In this document: piece by piece, positions 11,379 through 24,108 of the stretch
Layout: the number at the start of each line of letters is the position of its first letter
Position numbering within the stretch: position 1 is the stretch's first letter
Assembly: GCF_000002995.4 (NCBI RefSeq)
Contig: NW_025062475.1
Location: 4,812,528 to 4,876,527 of the forward strand
DNA from: Brugia malayi
Lineage: Eukaryota; Nematoda; Chromadorea; Rhabditida; Onchocercidae
Direction: 5' to 3'
Length of the DNA stretch: 64,000 bases
Position numbers and translations under genes: made by a program
Notes under the pieces: model-generated
What the model was told of the DNA's origin: nothing
Databases searched by the model: none
Seen by the model: only the letters and a program-made list of their open reading frames with translations

Positions 11379-14300
11379 TCAACTGCTTTTTGAAGTATCA
11401 AAAACTTTTCGCATTTCTTGCTTCATTTTAAGGATCATTGATGGTGGAACATAAAATGCGAAGCATTTGAAGACATCAACAACATATCTAAAGAAAAAGA
11501 TGAAAGAAAATTATTAATAAGAAATCAAAAATCACTGAAAAAAAAAAATCAGTTGTTTTTTTTTTAATTTATTCGTTATATCTCTCTCTTCCATATTGTT
11601 ATATCACACACATCAGAATCGAAATTAATAATCGATATGATCATTTCAAATTGAATGCTTCATGAAATTTGCTACAGCAAATTTCCCATGTTATGTTCTA
11701 TAATTTACTTGCATCAAGTTGATTTCAATAGGTTTCTATTTGAATAGCATAATAATTCTGATAAATAAAAAATAAATAAGAATAATAAGAAATAAATAAG
11801 AAATAAAAAAGCTAAAAATTTAGTAAAATAATTCTAATAACACTTCTTTGAAAATAAATTGGCATTGTATGGACAAAAAATGACTAAAACAAATAAGCCA
11901 ACAAAAAAAAAATTAACATTTAATTTGAATTAGATTAATATGAAACTGCATTTCATTATTGTAAATAACTCGCATACATATAAAATCGATGTAAGATCTA
12001 GAAATGAAAAAAAGGAAAACCTTCCAGTTCAATAAATTAACAAGAAGGAATAAGAAATCATGATATTCATGGTACTATGAAAAAAAGATTAGAAATTAAT
12101 TAGCATTATCAAAAATTAGAAAGCATTAAGACCTCATCCCATAAACCATTCCCTCTCATCAAAACTAACTACCTATCAAAAACAAACTGATAAAATGCCT
12201 TGAAACAATTTTCGAAAATACTTAACAACAAGGAAAAAATTGCAATTCTTCCTACTTTACTATGAAATTCTGATATTCCGGTATTTCTCGTAGAGAAATG
12301 ATTTTTTTCATTCAAAAAATGTACATTATATATGTCAATACTATTTCTGTACATTGCAGTCTTTTTTTCTTACAATCATGAATATAAAATATTAATTAGA
12401 ATAATTAATTTTTGGGAAAATCAAGGGTGGTATAAAGTTCAAGCCAAAAAAAGAAAGTAGAAAAAAAAAAAAAAAAAAAAACATAAACTAACGAAAGTCC
12501 TTCAGCGCTAGCAATTTCAGCAGCATCAATCAGTAATAACAGATAAATTTTTCCATTTAATCGAGTTGTAAATCGATTTTTGATTAGCCATTTTCGATCC
12601 ATTTCATCACTACTATACTGTAATTTCTTGGAAAGTTCAATCAAGCAGTCAACCAAGTAGAATAAAAGGAAATTAAGCAAAACAAGATTGATTTCATTTT
12701 GTAAAGAAAAATTGAATTTTAAATTAATCTAATAATCTTCCGTTTATCTTTCAGTTATGCATAGTCAGATTATTCTGTTTTATTGCCATTACCAATCTTA
12801 CGGATATTTTTTTATTTTTGATAAAAGAAATAAAAAAAAATTTGAACTTCGAGCTACTGAAGTTAAATAATATTTTAAAAATTAATTCAGGAAAGTTAAT
12901 TTACCCGGAAAATGGTTGGGTATCTCATGAATAATTCGTGATAATTGTTCAGCATCAGCAATCGAGAAACTTTTGTTACAAGAATAAACTGCGATGATGA
13001 ACAAACACGATCCGGATTCCACTGCAAAAAATGACAAATGAAACTTTCGATTATTTTAATAAAACCATACTCATCATAACACATTTTCATATTTCAAAAT
13101 TTATGAATGTATTTAAAAAATAATGAATTCAAAAATATTCTATTTATGAAACAATACGCATAGAAGGAAGTACCTTAACCATATCTGATTCGGTAACCAT
13201 TTCACTGATATGAATATATGACGGTGTATTTCTACCAGGATTATCTGTCTAAAAAAGTGGAAATTAACATATATAAATATAAAGCGATCGAAGAAAAAAA
13301 AAAAAAACATTTGATAAAATTTAATAAAAATCCAACTTTAGGAGGACGACCGCGCTTTCTTCCACGTGGAGGAATTGTTGTTGAACGTTGATGTACGACA
13401 AAATTAACAACACTTGTTTCGCTATCCATATCCGATTCAGTATTAATCGGGAAACTGCAACAAACATTAAGTTTCAACTACTGTTTTTTACAATCATAAA
13501 GGGAGCAATGAACCAACTTTTCATAATTTAGCCTTATAATACCACTTTTTTTTTCTCATGGAAGATTTGACAAGAATATTTTATGTTTCATCCTTTCAAA
13601 AAAAAAAAAAATAAATAAATAAAATAAATAAAAAAAAAAACAATAACAATGATAATTAATTACAAAGCGTAATAACTTTTGTATCGTTTCTTCTTCCTTA
13701 AGCCCAAATATTTTAAACAAAAAGGCATTTATACGGCAATGAATAATGTGCGAATACCAATGAGTGAAAAACAACTTACTTTGGAGATTCTAATCCTCTT
13801 TCTGAAAAACCTTCCATCTGTTTTTCACATAAAAATGGCTTTTTAGCTGCTTCAAGAATGCTACGACATAAGCATTTAATATCATCCTCTGTTACTTCCT
13901 GAACATAAAATGAAAAAGAAAAGATGATCAAATTAATATTTATGAAATAAATTAACATTGAATACGAGATGTTTTCCGCTTAAAAGTGAAAAATGTAGCA
14001 GTATCATCAAGATTATATGATTATTTAATTTAGCATATCTCTGCTGTAATAACTATACGCATAAATTTGATCGAATGCTTAGATCTATATTCTTCAGCAA
14101 TGAAATAATAGTCTGTTAGTGGTAAGAAAAAATTATAATAAAATTCTTCCATTTCTCTGAATTTTTTTTTTTTTTTCCAGTGCTGGAGAGAAAGTTGTTT
14201 TTTCAGTGCTGGAGAGAAAGTAATACGAACCAGTCCATTTCTCTGAAGATTTTCCAGTGCTGGAGAGAAAGTTGTCCTTAAGTGCCGTTCAATGATTTGA

Positions 14301-14886
14301 CGAAATTCATCGGTCATTTCAGATTGAAAAACCTAACGAATGAAAGATATAATTTTTCATTTTGCGAGACATTTCATTTATGACTTGTCATAAAAAAAGT
14401 GAATAAAAAGTTCCAAACCTATTAAATTAAGTCCTTTTTTTTTTCATCCCAAAACACAATCTAGCGAATAATGCATTCGAAATATTTTCTCATTTCAAAT
14501 GCTTTTTTTCGAACAAACGATTCAAAAACTATTAAAGTCAATTTTTTGACAAAATAAACTATTGTTAATCAAGTCTATATGCTTTCATATTAAATGTTGA
14601 AGTTTTGAATCAATTTCTCGCAAATTTTACAAATAATTAAAACAAATGAAACCTAAGTATTGTATTCTAATCACTTATTAAAGCAAAAATATACCTGCCG
14701 CATTAAATCAAGCGAACGAAATGCGTCACCCGCCATATCCGTCTTATTTCTCATGATTGTTTGTTTCAATAAATTTACTTTTGCATTTTTTCCCTCCCCC
14801 ATCGACGCTAATAATCCTTCCAAGATTTCAGTTCGTAAATTCAACTTGTTACCATTACCATTTCCGGTACCGTAACTTCCAAACAT
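11379..14886 (-). CDS. DNTTIP1: DNTTIP1 (TdIF1) homologue, MiDAC histone deacetylase complex scaffold
   Basis: Eight exons (minus): 14695-14886, 14231-14332, 13780-13898, 13337-13454, 13174-13248, 12905-13021, 12493-12617, 11379-11487; 957 nt, 318 residues, close to the human length of about 329. N-terminal dimerisation-type segment: FRSLDLMRQVFQSEMTDEF, like human ISMDLLRAVLQPSINEEI. This is followed by EVTEDDIKCLCRSILEAAK. An AT-hook RGRKRGRPPK lies at residues 168-177. The C-terminal SKI/SNO/DAC-like DNA-binding region has WNPDRVCSSSQFILVTK, FRYSSDEMDRKWL and RLNGKIYLLLLI, matching human WDPARLNESTTFVLG, FKYAADPQDKHWL and ATGGKMAYLLIE. In vertebrates this protein dimerises and joins HDAC1/2 to an ELM2-SANT partner on chromatin. 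The start ATG follows an acceptor-like site at 14952-14953. Exon 2 borders a micro-duplication (14149-14275). The homology call rests on remembered human sequence and is strong in three blocks. Confidence 0.9.
14149..14275 (-). repeat. Triplicated exon-edge micro-repeat in DNTTIP1 homologue
   Basis: The coding word CTTTCTCTCCAGCACTG (minus strand) occurs three times: in exon 2, in the start of the following intron, and again followed by a poly-A run and TTCAGAGAAATGG, which copies the exon end. The outer copies share about 40 bases. It looks like a recent local duplication of the end of a coding exon into its intron. Confidence 0.8.
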
Positions 14887-14951
14887 TTTGACAAGTTTGA
14901 ATATGAAAATTAAAAGAAACTCGAAGATCTGAAATGGACTTCCTTCTGCAT

Positions 14952-14953
14952 CT
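14952..14953 (-). promoter_or_regulatory. Probable 5' (trans-)splice acceptor of DNTTIP1 homologue
   Basis: On the minus strand AATTTTTTAG precedes the leader about 65 bases upstream of the chosen ATG, with no upstream coding exon visible. A second TTTCAG follows within 25 bases. Use as a spliced-leader acceptor is inferred. If the first is used, the leader opens with a 13-codon upstream frame. Confidence 0.4.
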
Positions 14954-15158
14954 AAAAAATTTCACAAATATTAATTTATAATAAAAAATGTAAGAAAAAT
15001 CTAAACTGAGCAAATATTTAATTCCATCTAGCATGAAATATTTATACTTAGCTAATTTTAAATTTGAGCGTATAATTTAGAAACCCAAAACTGATATTTA
15101 ACAATAAAACATTTTGCATATAAGAGGAAAAAAACGAAAAAATTGAAAATTAACATGT

Positions 15159-15338
15159 AAATATGAAATGCATACACGTACGATTAAATATAATTTGCAG
15201 TTTGACAATAATCTTTCATATTATATAATCAATTATAAATTAGTATGCAAATATGAGATGTATAAACGTACGACTAAATATATTCTGCAAATTAATGCAA
15301 TAATTTTCTATGCTATAATAAATCATTTATACATTAGC
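15159..15338. repeat. Two-copy tandem duplication, 90-bp unit
   Basis: AAATATGAAATGCATACACG at 15159 recurs as AAATATGAGATGTATAAACG at 15249, and similarity continues through the unit (CGTACGATTAAATATAAT against CGTACGACTAAATATATT). The copies are diverged. Confidence 0.75.
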
Positions 15339-16620
15339 TTTACGTACGCTTCGTTTATTACGTACATTAGCAATTTTGAAGTAAGAAAAAAAAATTAATA
15401 ACTAAAATAGAACAAATGAGCAAAAGTGTCACATAAAATAAATAATTGTTTGGAATACTTTTTTTTAAATCAATTCTACAAGCATAATCAATTCAGTTAT
15501 ATAATTTTCTATGCAAAATAAACGAAAAGAATCGAATCAAGCAAATATATTACAAAACTAATAATTGATTAGTATTATTTATCTCACAAAGCTTTTAAAA
15601 ATTAAAACAAAAGGAAAAACAGAAAAAAGATAAGTATTGCTAACTTATCCTATATTGTTTTTATTTAATTTCATTGTTGTTTCATACTGCAGAAGTGACC
15701 AATAAATTAATGGGAAAACACGGGTGGGTAAAATACGGGAATTGATGAATAGAGTAAAGGCTTGAGAGGTAAAAGAAACGAAATAAATGGGTAAATTAAA
15801 AGAAGTGGGAAATAGCAAATCAAGCACCAACCTGTCAAGAATCATTCTTCTTGTAGTTATATCATTCGTGGATGTTATTTTTTATTTGATTGTATTTGTT
15901 TTTCTTATGAATTATTACTATATCTCCGAATTATAATAAAATATTTTACTCTCAATCACTGGGTATTATTATAAACTGCGACTATTTCAAATTTTTTCTC
16001 AATCTCTGGTAATCTCTAATATATTATACTATTTCATTAATATTTGCTTTTCTTTTTGTTGTACTTTATTCATTACACTTTTTTCCTGATTTTTATTGTT
16101 TATTATTATTATTACTATAAAAATTTGTTTGTTTTTTTAAATAAAAATTTTGATTTGATTCTTTTTTGATTTTTTAGGTCTTTTTTTTTTTTGCCTTCTA
16201 TTTGTAATTCCTAATATAATTCGAGCTGATAGAATAAATCATTAATTTAATTTGGTATATGTTATGATAAATTAGGCTTAGTAAATTAGACATTTCCGGA
16301 TCCCGAATGTGTTACTAACTTGTTCTTCGGAAACTACAATTCTTGATTAGTGCTGAAAGTGATGAATAGTTAAATTATTATTTTATGAATTTCCAAACAA
16401 GCTGTATTGGTAGACTAAATGGCTTAAATAGTATAGCAGTCCAATTATTTATTTGTTATTAATATATTATCTGTAAATCTTTCTAGTCAATAGTCAACAT
16501 TCATTCATCGTTCGAAATAAGTTAAAAATAATGGCTAATTTTGCTAATTATATTGCAACTTTCACTGTACTGTTATATGTTAATTTGTAAGGATATTCGA
16601 TGATAATATGCTGATAACAC

Positions 16621-16829
16621 GATAGAATTATCTTTTCATAATCTCACTGATCAGTGAGAAGATTATCTTTTTATATTGTAATCAATCATGAAGTCATAAC
16701 CAGTCAGGACGACTATCTTTCCGTAATCAATCAAGCAAATTATGTCTAATCAGTAAGATTATCTTTTGATAATCAATCAAGGAGATTATGATCACATAGT
16801 AAGATCGTCTTTTGATAATCAGTCAGTCT
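16621..16829. repeat. Degenerate tandem repeat, about 47-bp unit, 4-5 copies
   Basis: Copies share the core AAGATTATCTTTTGATAATC followed by AATCAAGNAGATTATG and AATCAGT. Successive cores fall at about 16660, 16709, 16757 and 16803. Copies are diverged and contain many GATAATC/GATTATC inverted words. Confidence 0.7.
16642..16659. other. 18-bp perfect palindrome
   Basis: TCTCACTGATCAGTGAGA is its own reverse complement. Flanking ATAA and GATTAT extend the pairing across a 3-base offset. It lies inside the 47-bp repeat array. Confidence 0.85.
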
Positions 16830-17670
16830 TTAACAAACTAATTTCTTAGCATCCTATTAAAAGCCCTACTGATTAAGCTAGCACGACGATAAGAAATATT
16901 TTGATTGTTATCATTTGAAGTTTGTAAACATATGGTTTAAACAACCTTGCACAATTTTTTTAAATCCCACAAAAATATTAAATAAGAAATAACGATGAAA
17001 ATTAATATCTGCTCAATAAATAACAAAGTAATGTAACAATTAATTTGATTTCAGAAAGTAATTCAATATTTATCTTTGAAATAAATTTATACACAATGAC
17101 TATAAGCCACTTTAGCTAAATTACGCGATTTAAAACTTTTTGTTCTTTGTTTTGTTCGAATTCATCTAAATTATACGATTAAATCTCAAGTTTTTCAATT
17201 GAAAGATACCCATTAATGATGTAAATTATTTGAGAAAAGCAATGAAAGTTTCATAATTTATGTAACATATTTGGATAGTACAAATGGATAATAAATATTC
17301 AATGAAACATAATAGTTTTTCAATCGTTCTTTCTATCAAATATTAAATGAAATATTTTTTCTTTTTTTTTTTAAATTTACACATTTTCATGGGAAGAATT
17401 AATAGTCACCCGAAATGTGATAGTATATTTTATAAATTATATTATTAATTCATCATAGATTTTTATGAAATACACATTCCCTTTAAAAGAGAAAAGATAT
17501 TATATTATTTTATTTTTCGTAATAATTCTAAGAATAAATTACTACGCTTCATCTAATTTCCAACCAAATTTCAAATTCTCTTTTAAATCCAATCTGGCAT
17601 TAATTGCAATGAATCAATCACTATTACGCTATAATACAAACAGAAATTAGTGATTGTGATAGTTAATAAT

Positions 17671-17870
17671 ATTGAGAATAATAATAATGACGATGATAAA
17701 TGATAATAACAATAATTGTAACAATAATAATGATAATAATAACAAATGATAATAAAATGATAATTAGTAATAAAATAATAACAAGTAATAATAATAAATA
17801 ATAACAGTAATGATAATAAATGATAATAATAGTAATAATAATAACAATTATTATTATTATTATTATAAAT
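17671..17870. repeat. Imperfect (AAT)n/(GATAAT)n tract
   Basis: About 200 bases of AATAATAATGATAATAAC-type trinucleotide repeat, interrupted. It gives rise to Ile/Tyr-rich spurious frames on the minus strand. Confidence 0.85.
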
Positions 17871-18518
17871 ATATTGATGAATAGTCGCCTAAAGTATGAC
17901 AATGTAAGATTGATTATTCAGATTTAAGATGCTAACATCGGAAAAGAGGACAAAATTCGATTATTAATCTTTTTATTTTTTAAAAAGAAAGAAAAACGGA
18001 AAGTAATATAAAAAGAATTATGTGATGCATAAGGAAACTATAAGAAGTTTACTTCATGAAGACAATTGTTAAAACTGAAATATTTCCAAAATTTCCATTC
18101 AACTGCTAATATTGAAATATTTTGAATTGAAATTAATTTTGCCTGTGCTATATTTACTTATGTTATATTATTTATTAATGAAATTATTCCATTACATTCG
18201 ATTCATTTTATTTTGTATCGTCGTTTTGCATCAAACAAAACATTTTTTAAAATAATTAAGTAGAAATTTTATTGAAAAGAAAAAAAAATAAAAGTTTGCA
18301 AAAGATAACGCAATGTTATCAACGATTTATTCATGTTTTTTTTTTTTTCTAAAATTTCAATATCAGAATGCTTCAATGATTGTTTCTGATTTAGATAAAT
18401 TTTTGCATACAATATATTTACAATTTGTGTAATTTTTTTCTTTTGAAAAGGAAAAAAAAATTCTGTTGAAAATTACTGCAAGAAAATAATTTATAATTTT
18501 TCCAAAATAATATGTTTA

Positions 18519-19503
18519 TCAGATTGATTGATTGATGGATTCACTGTTTACGAATGCGCAATATGATAAACAATGTTGTTTAGTGACAAAATTGTTGGCG
18601 CTTGTTTCAACTTCCGGATTCCATCGAAATGATTCACATGTTTCACCATTAAAATACCAACGAATAAGCCATCCATCTTTTGATTGACAAACTGGCTGAA
18701 GACAAGCTGTCTCTGCAAAAATATCCCATTTTTCAAAAAAAAAGAAAGAAAATTTGAGCTTAATTAGAGGAAAAAAATTAAATTTTACAATGAACAATGA
18801 ACAGCAATACTTTTCCATTTTTTTTTTTTTTTAAACAAAAGAAAAAATAAAAAACAAATTGCCAAAATTTTATCTTTAAATTTAGATAAGTTTTGAAAAT
18901 AAAAAAAAAATCATGCAATTTTCAAACTTAAAAAAGAAAAATAAAAGAAATTTTTTATAGTATTAATTTAACCTTTTCTTGGACAACACACACCATTTCC
19001 GGCTGCAGTGCTAAGTCCAATTGACTGTATGCATTCATATCCTTCTGGACAATTATTTTCTTCTAATGTTTGACAAAATACCGGCTCGTTATTACGGTAC
19101 AATATCGAACGATATCCGGTACCACTTGGTAATGGACATGTAAATGGTGGTCCAAGCATACCCGTACTAGCATCTATCAGTGATAAACATATCCAACCAT
19201 TGGAATCACTTTTTCTTCTGCATTGCTGTATCTAATTTTTTTCGTTAATGTTTTTTTCGAACTTTTGTCTATTCTTATAATTTAACACAAAATATTTCCG
19301 TTATTACGGTTTCTTATCCACCTTTCCTTCTTCTTATTTTCATATGATAATTATAATATGTCTACTAACCTGATGCTATCCTGTGGACAAGCACATCGCC
19401 CATTACGACATATTGCGCCAGGCCATCGATTTTCACACTCATCATTTTTGCATTCCTTGGCAATTGCTATCTTTGCTAAAGCAAGTATTACGTATATCCT
19501 CAT
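18519..19503 (-). CDS. Secreted cysteine-rich protein with EB/lustrin-like and degenerate Kunitz modules
   Basis: Three exons (minus): 19370-19503, 18973-19217, 18519-18712; 573 nt, 190 residues. The start ATG gives a short signal peptide (MRIYVILALAKIAIA), and a good acceptor (TTTTTACAG) lies just upstream at 19519-19520. Next comes an EB-type segment CENRWPGAICRNGRCACP, then a lustrin-like cysteine-rich segment (PFTCPLP, FCQTLEENNCPEGYEC, GVCCPRK), then a C-terminal Kunitz/BPTI fold at about 130-178. In the Kunitz part, Cys130-Cys178 and Cys152-Cys174 fit the 5-55 and 30-51 disulfides, but the 14-38 cysteines are absent and an extra Cys135 is present. Kunitz domains are usually serine-protease inhibitors; without the 14-38 bridge that supports the reactive loop, inhibition is doubtful. 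Exon 2 uses a weak acceptor (AATGCAG), chosen because it keeps the phase. Confidence 0.82.
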
Positions 19504-19518
19504 CTAATTTTGCTAACC

Positions 19519-19520
19519 CT
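19519..19520 (-). promoter_or_regulatory. Probable trans-splice acceptor of the Kunitz gene
   Basis: ATATTTTTACAG on the minus strand ends 15 bases before the start ATG. No upstream exon is visible, so spliced-leader addition is the simplest reading. Confidence 0.5.
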
Positions 19521-22500
19521 GTAAAAATATCCTGAAAGTAACAGGAAGCGATTTTTTGGGAAAGGAAAAAACTGACATTATGTTTTATCGAGAATAAACA
19601 AATAGCAAAGTTTGTTGATAGCATTACCGGATGCTTACTTAACTAAATTCAATTAAATGGTTCATTTAATGTTATCAACAATAGATTAACATTATCATTT
19701 TAAGCGAAACATTTCCGGATTCATTTTCAATCAATCAAACTATCCGGTCATACATTTTATATGATCCAAAATTGCTTCTCTTTAAATTTATAGAAACATA
19801 AAAAGAAATTAAAGATTAAAAATAAATTCAAAATTTTGAAATTAAATTAAAAACAAATAAATTAAAATGAGAAAAAAATGAAAGAAACGTTGAAATGATT
19901 GGTTGTTCTATCGATGAATGATAGTAGTGGAAATTTGAGTGTTGTGCATACCAAACGGATAGAAAATGTATGTCAATGCAAACGTCGACAACTGGATAAT
20001 TTAATTAGCCGAGGAGAGACGGGGGATCAACGGGGGAGGAGATAAAGGGAAAGAGGACAGATGACAATAGCGGGAATGTATGTGATTGGCTTCCTCTTTT
20101 TTTGATAACACTTGAAACAAACAAATCTTGTTGCTTGTTTGAAATATTAAACATCGGTTATCACTATGATAATAATAATGACAAAGATAATTAGTGATTG
20201 GCATGCAAATTTTGAGCGAGTTATTAATGAGTAATAAATAATACTGGGTATTTAAATTTTAACTGAGTTTAAATTTTATTTTAGAAATAAAAAAATGTTA
20301 AAATTAAAATATGAAATAAATGAATAAAATAGAAAAGTGAAAAAAATAAGAAACAAAAGAAAAGTAAAAACTCACTGAAATAATTTGCTTTAATATAAGC
20401 ATTCATATTAAAATGCTTAATATATAAAGTTCAATATTGATTGGTCGATTTTCCGTTTCAGTTTTTTTTTTGGCTTTTTTTTTCAATGTTTTCCATCCAT
20501 TACATGAATATAATAAGATGAAATATATGAAAGAGTCGCATAAAATTGCAACCTAATATGGTAATAATGTGCAATTAAAACAACTTTAAATAAATTAAAA
20601 CAATTAAAATAAAAACAGGAATTACACAAATAAGAGACTGCATTTAATAATTACAAAATCAGTACTGAAATTTAAGTTAGAATTAACAAAAAATGTCAAC
20701 AAATGCTGAAGATGGGAATATTGATTGAAAGGTTTTTTCGTTTTGTTTTTTCGTCGAAATTTTCCATTCAAAAAAAAAAATATTTTAGAGCAAAAAAAAA
20801 AAAAAAAAGCGCCAGTTGTTCCAATTTTAACTCTAACAAGAAACCAAAGAGCAATCTGAGATCGTAGTTGAAAATGTTTGACACTTCAGCTTATGACATG
20901 TTGCAAGTTTTGTAAAATTTTCATTTTAGCCTGAAAATAGGATCATTAAATTTTATCACTTTAATATGTTTGTTATCATTTTGTCACAAGCAAATATTGT
21001 CCTAAGATTGATTAATGAAATAATTAAAATACTTTCAACATATTATTTGCATACAATTTCAATAATTAATTTCAAATGATAATTAAGACTAAAAATAATA
21101 CAAATATTATGTCCATTTTAAATTTAATTTGTAAAACGAAATTTTGAAACAATGTAAGAATATTTAAATTTTTTTCTTTTTTTTTTTGCCAAAGAACCAA
21201 ATAGATTGATTAATACGTTAAAGACAATTATAAATTTAGATGAAATATTTCGTCAGTCAATCTTTTCCCTAAATATTTTTTAAATTTAGAAGAAACTTTT
21301 TAATTAATTTATAGAAGAAATATTTTGTTAACTCATTTTCTTTCTCTTTTATTAATTTGATTCTATTAATTAAACTTTAACTTACTTTATGTTTATTTTT
21401 GATGTGGCACTAAATTTACCAGTCTATAATGCATTATTATATGTTTCAAAAATTAAATTTATGATTTTTTTTTTTTTTTTTTGATAATATTTTTTACATA
21501 AGCGTTATTTGAAATTGATTCTAAAAATATTTAAGTTTGGCATGTTTTTTTTTTCTATTAATATTTGTGAAACTAATCATTTGAATTTATTGCTTTGAGA
21601 AAAAAGTTATGAATTCAAACAAAGTTATCATTTTAACTTAAAAGGGTCAAAGTCAAATAAATAAGTAGGGAAGTAAATTATCAGTACTACTTCTTCGCAA
21701 AGATTTTCACCAACTGATAATAGCATTTGTAACCAAAATTACCGTAAATTGCTCAAATATATAATATTAATTTCAATCATATCATTACGAGAAATATCGA
21801 TCACTGATAAAAAATCTCTTACATAACTATCAATTATCACTTCTACACTTACATCTCATTTTATCCAATAATTTTTGAATGATTTATCACTTTTCATTAT
21901 TTAACTGCAAGCTGCATGCTTTAAACACCTGCTTGATTGCTTGTTTTAAGCTTGATTTAAGCATTATTTGATTATATATTTGATGTTTAAAGCATTGTTT
22001 ACTTTCATGATTTAATTGATTGTTTGCTTAATTGCATAATTCTATGTTTTAAGCTTTTTTATGTTCGTTTTTTCATTTATATATATATATATTGTAATAG
22101 TTTTGTAAATACAACAATAACAACAAAAAGAAAAGAAAAAGAATATTTTGTTTACAAAGTTTCATATGCTAAATGCTACTACTATTTACAATGTAAATAG
22201 CTAATGGTGAGAAATTTAAAAAGATAGAAGAAGCGCAAAAAATTTTTGATGGATAAGTGTGATTAACGAGCATCCATATCATCTCGAAAGTTCTTCGCTC
22301 ATTTACTACTTGTGCGGTAAATTCTTCTCTGAACATTCATTTCACTCTTCTTATATTTGACATTTAGTTATTGATCATTTAAAAAAAAAAAAAATTCTTC
22401 AAAAAAAATTTGACAAAATTTTCTTTATTTCTACTCGACCACATTTCTATTTTTTTTTTTGATTAATGGTTGAATGGATCATTGAATGGATTAAATTAAA

Positions 22501-22564
22501 TTTCAAATAATTTTTTTTTTAGGAAAAAAGGGAAAGAAAAAAATAGGAAGCTAATTTTGGGACG

Positions 22565-22568
22565 AGAA

Positions 22569-22599
<31 letters not shown>

Positions 22600-22604
22600 G
22601 AGAG
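22565..22604. repeat. (GA)n microsatellite
   Basis: An interrupted AGAGAG tract of about 40 bases, followed by a purine-rich stretch. Confidence 0.9.
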
Positions 22605-24051
22605 GTGGGAAGAAAAGAAAGGAAAAAAAGATTATTGAGATAGTTGAAAAAATTTTTTCTACTTTTTTTTTTTACTTAAATAAATTCAAAGTTTTACTTC
22701 ATATCGTTACCATTAAGTGAAATATTTTTAATTTAAAATTTTCTTAATTTATTGAAATCATATTTGTCATCAAATAGTCTAATTACTTTCAACTTATGCT
22801 TAAAATATTATTTTTATTATAATACTTTTCTTAACCATTTATTTGCATCTACTAAAATACATTTACAACAAACTACTTAATTCATAAGTAAATAATTTAG
22901 TTTTTGAAATTGTTTAAATATATTTTACTTTTAAATTCAGTGCGATATTCAAATATTTTGGTTTTTGTTAGACTAAATCGCACAATTAATTGATTTATTC
23001 GATATTCCAATTTACTTTTTGATTAAAATCTAAATTTTTGCGTATTTTTTATTTTTTTATATGTTTTAATTTTTTAGTAAAAAAGATTCAAATGATAAAT
23101 AAAAATGAGATTAATACAAATATTATGTCTCTTTTAAATTTAATTTATAAAATGAAATTTTGCAACAATGCGAAAGGATTTCTCATTCATTTTTTTTGTC
23201 ATTTATCATTTGAAAAATTAAAGCTAAAGAATCAGTTTGAAAAAATTTTTTTTTCTCAAATCTGTATAAAGTTTCTCAAAAGCTAAACATCAGTACTGCA
23301 ATTATTTACACACTTATTTTATTTTTAAATAAAATATAGTATAACAAAACAAAAAAGAGAAAAGTAAAGTTTCGTTGAAAAAATTTTTTTGAAAAAAAAT
23401 TTGCCAATGTTTTTTTTCACTTTTTTCTTTTTTTTCCTTACTTTTGGTTTTACTTACAAAAATATAAAATATGAAAGTAAGACAAAGAAAAAATGAGTTA
23501 ACAAAAAAAACTTTTATTTTATTTTATATTACAAATAAAAATATGACTAAAAATTATATATATATTTTTTTGTTTTTTTGATGGATTATAAAATAAAATG
23601 AATAAAAAAAATTGATTGATAAAATTTCAATTTCACTAATCAATTTTTTGTTATTACTAAAAATTATTTTTTTTTGAATTTCTTCTTTTACATTACATAT
23701 TTGTGCAATTTCATTTGCATTTCATCTCATTTCTTTCTTTTCTTTTTTATTTTTCTCACCAACTCTTTTTATTTTCCACTTTTATGTATTTTTTTTTTTA
23801 TTTCATTTTTTAATTTTTAATTCTAACTTTCGTTTTTTTTCATTCCTTTCTTTTTAGATTTTATTTAATTATTTTCTTTTTAGTTTTTTTCTCTTTTTCA
23901 TTTTTATTTCATTTATTAAAAAAATTTATTTTAGCTAACAAGTTCATATGTTATACTTTTTGAATTTCTTTCTTTTTTCTTCAAAGCTTTTCTTTGAAAG
24001 ACTAATCAAACAAACATCCCAACGAAACAATTTCAAAGTAACCAAACAGAC

Positions 24052-24108
24052 ACATACATACATATAAACATACGTACGTGCATACATACATACATACATA
24101 CAAACATA
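24052..24108. repeat. (CATA)n microsatellite
   Basis: Imperfect CATACATA tetranucleotide repeats, interrupted by CGTACGTG. Confidence 0.9.

Larger units (their letters stand above)
14954..18518. other. Intergenic, repeat-containing
   Basis: AT-rich DNA without a supported gene. It contains a two-copy 90-bp duplication (15159-15338), a degenerate tandem repeat of about 47 bp with a palindrome (16621-16829) and an (AAT)-rich tract (17671-17870). Short frames here do not match known families. Confidence 0.5.

Noticed and set aside
19442..19624. Minus-strand frame overlapping the start of the Kunitz gene (NTCFSKDSNC)
   Set aside because: It hits a stop before the conserved cysteines; the overlapping frame from the ATG at 19503 gives a signal peptide and continues into the EB segment, so this one is a shadow.
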